Shown here: positions 8,182 through 17,041 of the stretch, one piece after another
How the letters are laid out: each line of letters opens with the position of its first letter
How positions within the stretch are numbered: position 1 is the stretch's first letter
Assembly: GCF_900890425.1 (NCBI RefSeq)
Contig: NZ_CAAHFG010000001.1
Span: 1,116,001-1,180,000 of the forward strand
DNA length: 64,000 bases
Reading direction: 5' to 3'
Origin: Pontiella desulfatans
GTDB lineage: Bacteria > Verrucomicrobiota > Kiritimatiellia > Kiritimatiellales > Pontiellaceae
Made by a program: the position numbers and the translations under genes
The notes under the pieces: generated by a model
Seen by the model: only the letters and a program-made list of their open reading frames with translations
Told to the model about the DNA's origin: nothing
The model's database searches: none

Positions 8182-10968
8182 ATGAAAATCATGAAGGTTG
8201 TTGTTTTGATGTGCGGCGTACTGGTGTGCGGGATTTCCTGTCACGCGGCCAAGACCACCGGGAATGTCCATTGCATAGGCGTTCAGGTCTTTTTCGCCAA
8301 CTACAACGATGCGCCGCCCGCTTCGATCATGAGCAACAAGTTCCGAAGCGCAAAGCTCCAGTACGAGAAATTTTCACTAGGCGCGATGAACATGACCTAC
8401 GAAACCGGTTTTGTGCAACTGCCGCTGGATCGCAATCAATATCTGGGCGGTGCGTTGGACGACGCGGTCAATAATGAATTGGTAAAGCAGGGCTACCGGC
8501 TGGCCGACTTTGATATCATTGCCTACTTCCACGGGTCCCACCCCTCGGGAAACAAGGGGGTGGTCGGTGGCGGAAAGATCTGGCTGAGCGGCAACGGTGG
8601 CGCCATGATCCACGAAATGGGGCATGCGTTCGGGTGGGGGCATCAAAAAAGATGGGCTGCAAAACCTGAGACGGATGAACCGTACGACCCGATCCATTCC
8701 AACGGCAACAGCGACGTGATCGATGTCTGGTCGTTCATGACCACCGGCACCGTGGATACGGAGGTGGCTGAAAAGGTGCGGGCCAAATGGATTCCAAACT
8801 ACTATTTCCTGAAGCAAAACACCAATGCCACGGTGCGCCTCTATAACTATGACGAATTCAATGCCACCGTGCCCGAAGGGTTCAGGCGTGCCATGCGCGT
8901 GAAGCGTTCTTCCGGCAATAAAAAATATTTTTGGCTGGGATATCGGGCTCGCCAGCTCAAAGAGGTTGATTCGGGGGGAGATCCGACGGACAAGGACAAC
9001 AAATATTTCCGCCAAGGGCTGGTGTTTCACTGGGAGCGGGCGGATGACGCCACCGATGCGCGGATGTCCGGGACGAGTCCCGTGGCGTTGGATTTGCATT
9101 ACGGCGCTGACAAGAACACCAACGACCAAACGCTCCAGCCGGGCGAAACCTTTTCCGATTCGGCAGGCGATGTGCACATCACCAACCTTGGGCGCGGCGG
9201 TTCCGCTCCCAACGAATACATCGATGTTCAGGTCAACACCGGGAGCTTCCCCGGAAACCAGGCGCCGGAACCCACTTGGAACGCGCCGTATTCCCTGCTC
9301 AAGGGGGAGTCGTACGACTTTGTCGTGAATCCCCACGAACCCGACGGCGATCCCGTCTCCTGCATGTGGAAGACGACGACGGCAGGCGTTTCGGTCAATA
9401 CCAGCTCCAATGTGCTTCGAAAGTCCTGGAATAGTACAGGATCGAAAAAGCAATATGTCTGGGTGTCGGACATGAAGGGCGAGGTTGTCAAGCTCTCGCG
9501 CACGATTGAGGTGGTGGATGCCTATCCGGTTTCGCAGTGGCAGGGCGTGGGGTCCAACACGGTGTGGAACACCGCTTCGAACTGGGTGTCCGCCGCAGAA
9601 CCATCGACCAAACTCGATATTGCGTCCTGGAGCGAAGCCTTTGCCGGCGCGAACCAGCCGGTGCTCAATTCCAACGTCCTGAGCCGTTTGGTGTATCAAT
9701 TGAGTGTGGAATCCAGCCTCGACAAGGATGTTACCCTGACGTTGCAGGAGACCAACAACGCACTCAAGGTCTATGGCGGCATCGACATGTCGGCGGCCGA
9801 CCAAAAGTTGTCCATCGTGGGGGATGGATCGGTGTGGATACAGGCCTGGCAGCCTTGGGTCGTTTCGAGCAATTCCTCCTTGAGGCTGGAAGCCGACCTG
9901 AACATGAAAGCCAACCAATTGACGGTGGAATCAGATGGGGCCGTCGAGCTGTCCGGCGATGTTTCGGGCGGCGGGACGTTGGTGAAGAGCGGTTCAGGTA
10001 CGCTGGCCCTTCGTGGCGGCTCCCTGGATGTTCAAAACATGATCCTCGACGCCGGCGGCCTGTCGCTCGGATCGGCCGCATCCATCGATGCCATCACGAT
10101 CACCAACAACCTGATCCTGAACGGCGGCGGGTTGATGATCGATATCGATCCGGCAGCCACCCCCAATTGCGACCGGCTCCAGGTGCTCGGAACCTTGGGG
10201 GGAACCGGCGGCGGGGCGCTGAAGGTTTCCAACCTGGGGGCCGCAACCTTCTCTTCCGGGCAGATTTTTCAGGTCTTCGACCAGCCGTATCCGGCCGGCG
10301 CAACCATGGCGATCGAACCGGCTCAGCCGGGCCCCGGTTGGGTTTGGGTCAACCGCTTGGCGATCGATGGCAGCATTGCCGTTGTTCCCGCACCTTCGGA
10401 AGGAACGTTCGACCATTGGGCGACCATGGAGTCGGGCATGTTCGGGCCCAACGCCGCTTTTGAGGCCGACCCGAATTCCGATGGCCTGAAAAACGGGCTG
10501 GCCTATTTCCTCGGGGCGCCCGTTGCGCGGGAAGAGGCCTCGGGATACATGCCGGTCTGGGAGGTTTACCCCGGTTCCAATGTGGCGTTCAGTGTCTACT
10601 ACCGCCGTCTGGACGAAGCAACGAACCAAGTCTACCATGCCATTGAGTACACCACCAACCTGACGGAGTGGATCCTTGCGGTCGATGGCCAGGATGGGAT
10701 TGTTGAAACCGTTGAGGACGATTATTATGGACGCGGTATTGATCGCGTGAACGTTTCGCTCTACGAAGAGCTCGCCCCCGGCGGAATGCTATACGGCCGC
10801 TTGGTGGTGCTTGACCGCATGTCGCCCGAGGTGGTGATGCCGCATTATGATGCCTGGGCGGCTGGCCATGGCTTAACCGGTGCCGATGCCGACCCATCAA
10901 AGGATGTGGATGGGGACGGACGAACCAATGTGGAAGAGTTTTTAGACGGAAGCAGTCCGGCCGAATAG
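8182..10968 (+). CDS. Secreted HExxHxxGxxH metalloprotease-like / repeat fusion, 928 aa
   Basis: The ATG at 8182 is preceded by AGAGG and begins a signal peptide. The N-terminal domain (to ~residue 300) carries HEMGHAFGWGH at residues 144-154. This is a metzincin-type zinc site with three His ligands and the catalytic Glu. A possible Met-turn, WSFMTTG, follows. Next comes an Ig/PKD-like domain (~350-450, YSLLKGESYDF to SDMKGEVVKL), then autotransporter-type beta repeats. The C-terminal segment has two calcium-loop-like motifs, DPNSDGLKNG and DVDGDGRTNVEEF. It is predicted to be an extracellular protease or a metal-binding adhesin; the substrate is unknown. It starts a three-gene set with the PEP-CTERM protein at 10991 and the paralogous protease at 11774, separated by 22 and 36 nt. 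Confidence 0.85.
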   Translation: MKIMKVVVLMCGVLVCGISCHAAKTTGNVHCIGVQVFFANYNDAPPASIMSNKFRSAKLQYEKFSLGAMNMTYETGFVQLPLDRNQYLGGALDDAVNNELVKQGYRLADFDIIAYFHGSHPSGNKGVVGGGKIWLSGNGGAMIHEMGHAFGWGHQKRWAAKPETDEPYDPIHSNGNSDVIDVWSFMTTGTVDTEVAEKVRAKWIPNYYFLKQNTNATVRLYNYDEFNATVPEGFRRAMRVKRSSGNKKYFWLGYRARQLKEVDSGGDPTDKDNKYFRQGLVFHWERADDATDARMSGTSPVALDLHYGADKNTNDQTLQPGETFSDSAGDVHITNLGRGGSAPNEYIDVQVNTGSFPGNQAPEPTWNAPYSLLKGESYDFVVNPHEPDGDPVSCMWKTTTAGVSVNTSSNVLRKSWNSTGSKKQYVWVSDMKGEVVKLSRTIEVVDAYPVSQWQGVGSNTVWNTASNWVSAAEPSTKLDIASWSEAFAGANQPVLNSNVLSRLVYQLSVESSLDKDVTLTLQETNNALKVYGGIDMSAADQKLSIVGDGSVWIQAWQPWVVSSNSSLRLEADLNMKANQLTVESDGAVELSGDVSGGGTLVKSGSGTLALRGGSLDVQNMILDAGGLSLGSAASIDAITITNNLILNGGGLMIDIDPAATPNCDRLQVLGTLGGTGGGALKVSNLGAATFSSGQIFQVFDQPYPAGATMAIEPAQPGPGWVWVNRLAIDGSIAVVPAPSEGTFDHWATMESGMFGPNAAFEADPNSDGLKNGLAYFLGAPVAREEASGYMPVWEVYPGSNVAFSVYYRRLDEATNQVYHAIEYTTNLTEWILAVDGQDGIVETVEDDYYGRGIDRVNVSLYEELAPGGMLYGRLVVLDRMSPEVVMPHYDAWAAGHGLTGADADPSKDVDGDGRTNVEEFLDGSSPAE

Positions 10969-10990
10969 CTGAACGAGGAAAGCAGGATCA

Positions 10991-11737
10991 ATGAAAAAGC
11001 AAACGATTATTGCAGTGGCGCTCTTTGGAATGGCAGCCGGGCAGGTGCCGGCCGAACTGTTGGTTGGAACGACGACCAATACCACGATTACGGCACCTGT
11101 CGCAATCGGAGATTTCGGGCTTGGGGCGGATTATCCGATCCTTCAGGCACGCTCTTTCTCCACCGGGGCGGCGTGCAGTTTGACGGGACTGTTTTTCGGG
11201 GCAAACCTATACCACGAGAGCGGTTTGGGCGGAATCAGTTTTTCGATATACACCGACAGCACCAGTCAACCGGGTAGTCTTGTCGCTGGAGGACTCAACC
11301 TCTTTTCGGCGACGTCGGCAACCATTGGGAACGTGCTGGCCCCCGGGGCCTCGTTGGCGCTTGACGCCAATACCGCCTATTGGCTTGTGGCCTCGGTTGA
11401 CCAAACGTTGGGAAGCACGACCTATAAGTGGAACCAGACGGACTCCGCCGCGTTTGAATCCGATTTTGCCGGGACTGGAATGCCGTTGGCTTATGCCAAC
11501 GGCACCGATGGAACCTCCTGGGCCAATTACAGCGGTTCATCCATGGCCATGGAGATCCATGCGGTTCCGGAACCCGGAACCATTTCGCTGATGGGACTCG
11601 GATTTTTCGGGAGTCTTCTGGCTCGTCGGCGCCGCACCCGCAAGAGTCGCTCCCGCGAATTCGAACTGCCCGAATATACGCGTCCGTTTCTTGAGGAGGA
11701 AACGGAGCGGCCATTGGACCAGTCGGCGTTGTATTAG
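10991..11737 (+). CDS. PEP-CTERM protein with choice-of-anchor-R-like domain
   Basis: The protein is 248 aa. A signal peptide is followed by a beta-rich domain (TITAPVAIGDFGLGADYPIL, ISFSIYTDSTSQPGSL) that resembles the choice-of-anchor R family. It ends in a PEP-CTERM signal: VPEPGTISLMGLGFFGSLLA followed by RRRR. Unusually, about 37 further residues follow the Arg cluster (ending DQSALY), rich in Arg and Glu, whereas PEP-CTERM tails normally end within a few residues. The gene lies between two paralogous metalloprotease fusions in one apparent operon, so it may be a surface partner or substrate of those proteins. That last point is inference. Confidence 0.8.
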   Translation: MKKQTIIAVALFGMAAGQVPAELLVGTTTNTTITAPVAIGDFGLGADYPILQARSFSTGAACSLTGLFFGANLYHESGLGGISFSIYTDSTSQPGSLVAGGLNLFSATSATIGNVLAPGASLALDANTAYWLVASVDQTLGSTTYKWNQTDSAAFESDFAGTGMPLAYANGTDGTSWANYSGSSMAMEIHAVPEPGTISLMGLGFFGSLLARRRRTRKSRSREFELPEYTRPFLEEETERPLDQSALY

Positions 11738-11773
11738 GCGAATAACAAGCCCGGCGGCTAAAAAGGGGGCAAG

Positions 11774-14716
11774 ATGAGAAACTGTGTATGCAGTATGTTG
11801 TTGTGTGCCGCCATTTTGTTGGCGGGCGTCAGTAAGGCCGCCAAGACGACGGGGAACGTGAAGGTGCTCTGCGTCCGCGTCTTGTTCAAGGACTACAAGA
11901 ATCCCCCCTCGCTTTCGACCATAACCAACCGAATCCGGGGTGCGGAAACCCAGTTCGAGAAGTTTTCCTTCGGCAAGATGGATGTCACCTACGACACGGT
12001 GACCGTCACCTTGCCCAACAACCGCGGTACCTATACTGCGGGAGCGCTCGCCTCCGCCGCCGAAAACAAGGTGCCCGGCAGTGGGAACTACGACATTGTC
12101 GTATTTTTCCATGGCGGCCATGCGTCGGGAAACAAGGCTATTGTCGGCGGAAGCCGGGTATGGACGACCAATGGCGGTTCGCTGATCCACGAGATGGGGC
12201 ACTGCTTCGGATGGGGGCACCAAAGCCGTTGGACGTCGAGCAACTCCAATCCGATCAGCGATGGCGGCAAGCTCGACAATGATGTCTACCAGTTTATGAA
12301 GACCGGAACGATCGATCCGGGCCCGGCTAGGAAGTGGGGTGCCAAATGGATCTCCGACCGCTACAACTTTACCGCCACCGCAGATCTGGATCGAACCGTG
12401 CGGCTCTATGCCTTCGACCAGAAAAACATGGATCCGGCCAACAGCAAGCGCACCATACGGGTTCAGCGCACCACCGGAACCAAAAAATTCTTCTGGCTCG
12501 GCTTCCGCGCCACGCAACTCAACAACTATGATTCGAATGTAAAGAACAACCATCTCCGCCAAGGCGTAGTCTTCTATTGGGAGCGCAGCAACGCCAGTCC
12601 GGTGCTGCTGGACATGCATCCGAATACGGGAGGGGTCAACGACCATTCCCTCCAGCCCGGCGAGACGTATGCCGACAAGGTCGGCGATGTCTACATCACC
12701 AACTTGGGCCGTGGGGGGACGTCGCCCAACGAATATGTCGATGTCCAAGTCAAGCGCGGCGAGTTCCCCGGCAACCAGGCGCCGGTGCCAACGTGGAACG
12801 CGCCCTATTCCGTATTGAAAGGCGAACCCTACACGTTTGTGGTGACACCCAACGATCCCGACGGTGATCCCGTCGCCTGCATGTGGAAGACCGCGTCGTC
12901 GGCCATTCCGGTGAACACCAGCTCCAACTCCATCACCAAGTCGTGGGACAGCACCGGAACGAAAAAGGTGAGTGTTGTGGTTTCCGACATGAAGGGCAAG
13001 ACCGCCACGCTGACGCGCAATGTCGAAGTGGTGGACGCCTATCCCGTTTCGCAATGGACGGGCGAGGGGGAAGATGCCGTTTGGAACACGACCTCGAACT
13101 GGCTTTCCGGCGCGGAGCCCTCCACGAAGCTCGACATCGTTTCGTTCAACGGTTTGTTCAGTGGTGTCAACCAGCCGTTGATCGACGGAGCCGGTGTCGT
13201 GCAACGCTTGGTCAAGCAGGTGCGGCTCGACCCCGTTCTGAATCGGGATGTCGCCATCACGCTTTCCGATACCAACAGTCTGCTGCGGATCTATGGCGGC
13301 GGCATCGACATGTCGTCAACCACCCGCTCCCTTGATGTGGTCGGCGATGGCGAAGTGCGCCTGAATGCCTTCCAGTCCTGGACGGTGGCGACCGGTGCCG
13401 CATTGACCGTGGCGGCGGAACTCAACATGAACAACAAGGGGCTGCGCATCGACGGCAACGGAACGGTAGTTCTATCCGGCGGAATCACGGGGGGCGGTGC
13501 TCTGGTGAAGGGGGGGCAGGGGGTGCTCGAACTGGGCGGCTCGCTCGTAGAAGCGGAAAGCATTGTTGTTGATGAAGGATCGCTTTCGCTGGGGAACTCC
13601 AGTATTAAATCATGCTCCCTGCCCGGCGACCTGAGGGTGGACGGAACCCTGCGGATCGATGCCGATCCGGCGGCAACGGTGAACTGCGATCATTTTAATG
13701 TGGCCGGCGAATTGGCCGGAACCGGAAGGCTTCATGTTTCTGTTCAGGGCGGTGGTTCCTTTACTAATGGCCAGCTCTTTCAGGTGTTTAACAAAGCGTT
13801 CCCGAATGGAAACTTGCTAGCGATTGAGCCGACGGTTCCCGCGCCGGGCTTCGTATGGGCCAACCGGCTGGCGATTGACGGAACGATTGCCGCCGTTTCC
13901 GCGCCGCCTGCCGGAACATTCGACGCCTGGACAAAAGTCGTTTCAGGTGTGCTTGATCCTAGTGCAAAATTCGAGGCCGACCCGAACGGCGACGGCATCA
14001 AGAACGGCATGGCCTATTTCCTCGGTGCATCCCTGGCCATGAACGACTCAACCGGCTTGCTGCCGCAATGGAATTATAACCCCGGAACCAACGCCGCGTT
14101 TTCCGTGACCTACCGCCGTCTGGACGAAGCCACCAACCAGATCTATTCCGCCATCGAATACACCACCAACCTGACCGACTGGATTCTCGCCGTCGATGGG
14201 CAGGACGGCATTGTTGAAACGATCGATGACGATTTCTTCGGCGCGGGGATCGACCGCGTTACGGTTTGCCTGTGCGACGGCCTTGCTCCGGGCGGGGAAC
14301 TCTTCGGGCGGCTCGTGGTGCTCGATCGCATGTCGCCTGCGGTGGTCTTGCCGCATTACGGCGCATGGGCCGCGGGGCTGGGGCTCACCGGCCCCGATGC
14401 CGACCCGACGCGCGATGTGGACGGGGACGGCGATACGAACGTGAAAGAGTTTCTCAGTGGTGCCGATCCCCGGAATCCCTTCAACAATGGTGCCCAGTTC
14501 ACGAGGGGAACCGTCTCGCATGTCAGTGGGCTCGCGGGCGGGTTCTACGGCATCCTGGGGGATGACGGGATTAGGTATGATCCGCACAGTTCGTTGCCGC
14601 CGGAACTCAGGGTCGACGGCATTAGGGTGATGTTCCAGGCGCGCCGCCCCTTGGGCGCAGTATGCATTCATGCATGGGGAGCCATTGTTGAGATTCTTGA
14701 AGTACAGGAGCTGTGA
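11774..14716 (+). CDS. Secreted HExxHxxGxxH metalloprotease-like / repeat fusion, 980 aa
   Basis: The signal peptide ends near residue 22. The zinc motif HEMGHCFGWGH lies at residues 139-149, followed by QSRW and a later FMKTGTID that may form the Met-turn. An Ig/PKD-like domain (YSVLKGEPYTF to SDMKGKTATL) and autotransporter-type repeats follow, then DPNGDGIKNG and DVDGDGDTNVKEF calcium-loop motifs. It is closely related to the 928-aa protein at 8182 over its full length, but carries an extra C-terminal domain of about 70 residues (GGFYGILGDDGIRYDP to HAWGAIVEILEVQEL) that I cannot assign to a named family. GGGGG precedes the ATG. It is the last gene of the 8182-14716 set. Confidence 0.85.
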   Translation: MRNCVCSMLLCAAILLAGVSKAAKTTGNVKVLCVRVLFKDYKNPPSLSTITNRIRGAETQFEKFSFGKMDVTYDTVTVTLPNNRGTYTAGALASAAENKVPGSGNYDIVVFFHGGHASGNKAIVGGSRVWTTNGGSLIHEMGHCFGWGHQSRWTSSNSNPISDGGKLDNDVYQFMKTGTIDPGPARKWGAKWISDRYNFTATADLDRTVRLYAFDQKNMDPANSKRTIRVQRTTGTKKFFWLGFRATQLNNYDSNVKNNHLRQGVVFYWERSNASPVLLDMHPNTGGVNDHSLQPGETYADKVGDVYITNLGRGGTSPNEYVDVQVKRGEFPGNQAPVPTWNAPYSVLKGEPYTFVVTPNDPDGDPVACMWKTASSAIPVNTSSNSITKSWDSTGTKKVSVVVSDMKGKTATLTRNVEVVDAYPVSQWTGEGEDAVWNTTSNWLSGAEPSTKLDIVSFNGLFSGVNQPLIDGAGVVQRLVKQVRLDPVLNRDVAITLSDTNSLLRIYGGGIDMSSTTRSLDVVGDGEVRLNAFQSWTVATGAALTVAAELNMNNKGLRIDGNGTVVLSGGITGGGALVKGGQGVLELGGSLVEAESIVVDEGSLSLGNSSIKSCSLPGDLRVDGTLRIDADPAATVNCDHFNVAGELAGTGRLHVSVQGGGSFTNGQLFQVFNKAFPNGNLLAIEPTVPAPGFVWANRLAIDGTIAAVSAPPAGTFDAWTKVVSGVLDPSAKFEADPNGDGIKNGMAYFLGASLAMNDSTGLLPQWNYNPGTNAAFSVTYRRLDEATNQIYSAIEYTTNLTDWILAVDGQDGIVETIDDDFFGAGIDRVTVCLCDGLAPGGELFGRLVVLDRMSPAVVLPHYGAWAAGLGLTGPDADPTRDVDGDGDTNVKEFLSGADPRNPFNNGAQFTRGTVSHVSGLAGGFYGILGDDGIRYDPHSSLPPELRVDGIRVMFQARRPLGAVCIHAWGAIVEILEVQEL

Positions 14717-14724
14717 GGAATCAG

Positions 14725-14742
14725 CCTAGATCCGAATCTAGG
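14725..14742. repeat. Palindrome between convergent genes
   Basis: CCTAGAT, CCGA loop, ATCTAGG: a perfect 7-bp inverted repeat 9 nt after the stop of the 980-aa gene and facing the convergent lipoprotein gene. There is no T-run. It may be a weak bidirectional terminator or a small REP-like unit; the rest of 14717-14830 holds nothing recognisable. Confidence 0.4.
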
Positions 14743-14830
14743 ATCAAACAAATTGCATGTGTGCGGGGTTGACTCTCTTCTCAGCTGCAGGAGCGGCGGG
14801 GCCGGGGCTCAACGGCAGCGGTCTAGGAAA

Positions 14831-15217
14831 CTAGTCCTGGGCTTCGGCGACTGTCCATTTGAACCGGACCTTGAAATCGCCGAAGCATCTTTCACAGACC
14901 CAGTGGTAGTGGTTCTCGGTCACGTAGCCGACCCGTAAGGGATTCTCATGTGCTTCCGCCTGGGAGAACGGCGCATCGCAGAATTTGCAGTGGTCGTGAT
15001 CCCATTCCTCTTCCGGATGGGGGCGGTAGCTGCGGTGGATGAGCGTCACGCCCATCAGGTATTCGTCGAGGTCCTCCTTGCCCTTGAGCCGCCAGTCGTC
15101 TGCCGCCACGGGAGTTTCGGGGAGGCTGGCCATTTCTTCGGTGGGCTCGGCAGGTGGCACCGGTGTTTGGCATCCAAAACTTGTGAGCAGGAGTAGGGCG
15201 AGTAGTCTTTTAATCAT
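14831..15217 (-). CDS. Small secreted/lipoprotein with two CxxC motifs
   Basis: The protein is 128 aa with its start at 15217 (AGGA upstream). MIKRLLALLLLTSFGCQT looks like a lipoprotein signal, although the lipobox (SFGC) is imperfect. The C-terminal half has HCKFCDAPFS and, 33 residues later, WVCERCFGDF. These two CxxC pairs could form a zinc ribbon or bind another metal. I do not recognise the family. It lies 48 nt downstream of the leucine-rich-repeat gene and is probably the last gene of the operon that starts at 24645. Confidence 0.7.
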   Translation of the reverse strand: MIKRLLALLLLTSFGCQTPVPPAEPTEEMASLPETPVAADDWRLKGKEDLDEYLMGVTLIHRSYRPHPEEEWDHDHCKFCDAPFSQAEAHENPLRVGYVTENHYHWVCERCFGDFKVRFKWTVAEAQD

Positions 15218-15265
15218 TGGTTTTCCTCGATTGGTTTTTTTGATGGATGTGAGCATATCACTTGA

Positions 15266-17041
15266 TCATCTTGAATAATACACCAAGTTGGGGAGGTTCT
15301 TTTTGAGACGGGTTATGGCCTCCTGGCTAATCCTTGATTCCTCATCCTTTCGGAGCCGGATCTCAAGCTCCCTAAGCGATGAAATTCCCTCAAGATGCGC
15401 CAGACCTGCATCGGTGATGGTGTTCCCGCTGCGGATAGTCAATTTCTTCAAATGCTTCAATTGTGCAAGGCAGGCGAGGTCGTCGTCGCCAATGCCTGGA
15501 AGCTCAAGCTGTTCGAGCCGGGGCAGTCCCGAAAGATCCAGCACGGCGTCGTTGTTCGAAATCCCTCGGACGGTCAGTGCTCTCAAATGGGCAAGCCTAT
15601 TGAGTCCATTCAGTCCGGAAACGGTTACGTTGGGCGCATAGCCGAGTTCAAGCTGTTCCAGCTTCTGCAAGGGCGCGAGTTCGGCAAGCGCTTGGTTGGT
15701 TAACTGGCTCGGTGAAAGAAATCGAAGTGATTTCAGGTTGGTTAGCTTGGCAAGCTGGCGCATACCTTCATGGGTCAGTAAGGAGCCGTTTAGGTAAAGG
15801 GTTTCCAGATGGCCGATACTGGCTACAGACTGCATGCCTGAATCCGTAACGTGCCGGGCGTTGGGCATTTGCAGTTTCTTGAGTTTTTTCAGCCCGGAAA
15901 GGTGTTCGAGTCCTTTATCTGTAAAGTGCCCGGTATAGATCCTAACAGACTCAAGGGATTGAATCTTTCCGAGGTGGGCCAGCCCTTCGTCGGTGATGAC
16001 ATTCCTGCCTGAGAAAAGCTTGTGCAACAAGGAGATATCCTGAAGAGCGGGAAGTTCCTTCAACGGGGCAAGCCCATCGTCCGTGAAGCAGCCACTCAAC
16101 GACAGGGATTCGAGACCCGTAAAATTCACCAGTTGGGACGTTGGGATGAATTCCGGGTTTTTACTTTTTATCGCCAATGTCTTTAACGAAGGCATGTCGG
16201 GCAAGGCTGCGATGGCCTCGCCTCTGATATCGCTAAATTCCAACCGCTGGAGCGATGGGATATTGCCGAGGTAAACCAATCCTTCAGATCCGGTTTCGAA
16301 ACCGCTCAGATATAGATACTCAAGCGATGGCAGCTGTGAGAGATGAACCAGGCCGTTCCCTTCATAGCCTTTCCATCCAATCATTAACTCCTCCAATGCC
16401 GACAGCCGTGCAAGGTGGGAAAACCCCTTGCAGGTAATCACGGATTCCGAGGATAGGCGAAGGCCTTTCAGCGATGTTAATTCGCCAACGATGGCCATGC
16501 CGTCCTCGTCGATCGGGTCGATATGCAGTCGCTCCAATGATTCAAGTTTCTTCAGCGAAGCGAGTCCCTTATGGGTGGCTGCGCCGCTGCCGAGCACCAG
16601 CGTTTTGAGCTCCGTCAGGGTGCCGATGTCGTCGATGTACTCGTCTTTCGGGCTGCCATGGAACTCCAAGGCCTCGATGGCGTCGGGCGCAAGGTTGGCC
16701 AAGGTCGAGAGATCGATCCAACCTTCGGGTTCGACGGCAAAGCCCAATCTCATGTTTAGGGGAACGGCAACGTCTCCCTTGGCTTCGCCGACCTGCACCC
16801 ATTTCCCCGCAATCCCTCCCCACCACCAGTGCGAGGGCTCGCTGTTGGCTGGTTGATCCATATCCACCAGAACACCAAGGGAGGTGTTGTTTGGGAAATT
16901 CAGCGTCCGGCCTGAAGGCCGGCCTCGTTTATTTGTCCCGGAAGCTACGCATGAAACCATGCATAGGAATCCGATAGAGACCATAAGAGGCCACGTCCTC
17001 TTGCCTGCAAATCGGCTTTTCTTCCTCAATCCATCTGTCAT
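15266..17041 (-). CDS. Leucine-rich-repeat protein, probable lipoprotein
   Basis: The protein is 591 aa. A basic N-terminus is followed by a hydrophobic stretch ending LCMVSC, a plausible lipobox. Residues ~120-580 are built from roughly 18-19 leucine-rich repeats of about 24 residues, of the planctomycete/RNI-like kind (ITDEGLAHLGKIQSLESV, FTDKGLEHLSGLKKLKKL). Such repeats usually bind proteins; no catalytic domain is visible. The ATG overlaps the stop codon of the 2535-aa protein (ATGA at 17041-17038), so the two are translationally coupled and probably work together at the cell surface. Confidence 0.85.
   Translation of the reverse strand: MTDGLRKKSRFAGKRTWPLMVSIGFLCMVSCVASGTNKRGRPSGRTLNFPNNTSLGVLVDMDQPANSEPSHWWWGGIAGKWVQVGEAKGDVAVPLNMRLGFAVEPEGWIDLSTLANLAPDAIEALEFHGSPKDEYIDDIGTLTELKTLVLGSGAATHKGLASLKKLESLERLHIDPIDEDGMAIVGELTSLKGLRLSSESVITCKGFSHLARLSALEELMIGWKGYEGNGLVHLSQLPSLEYLYLSGFETGSEGLVYLGNIPSLQRLEFSDIRGEAIAALPDMPSLKTLAIKSKNPEFIPTSQLVNFTGLESLSLSGCFTDDGLAPLKELPALQDISLLHKLFSGRNVITDEGLAHLGKIQSLESVRIYTGHFTDKGLEHLSGLKKLKKLQMPNARHVTDSGMQSVASIGHLETLYLNGSLLTHEGMRQLAKLTNLKSLRFLSPSQLTNQALAELAPLQKLEQLELGYAPNVTVSGLNGLNRLAHLRALTVRGISNNDAVLDLSGLPRLEQLELPGIGDDDLACLAQLKHLKKLTIRSGNTITDAGLAHLEGISSLRELEIRLRKDEESRISQEAITRLKKNLPNLVYYSR

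Noticed and set aside
8377-9918. 513-codon open frame on the minus strand
   Set aside because: It is antisense to the 928-aa metalloprotease fusion and has no recognisable domain.
11537-13204. 555-codon open frame on the minus strand
   Set aside because: It is antisense to the PEP-CTERM and 980-aa protease genes; translation shows no family features.
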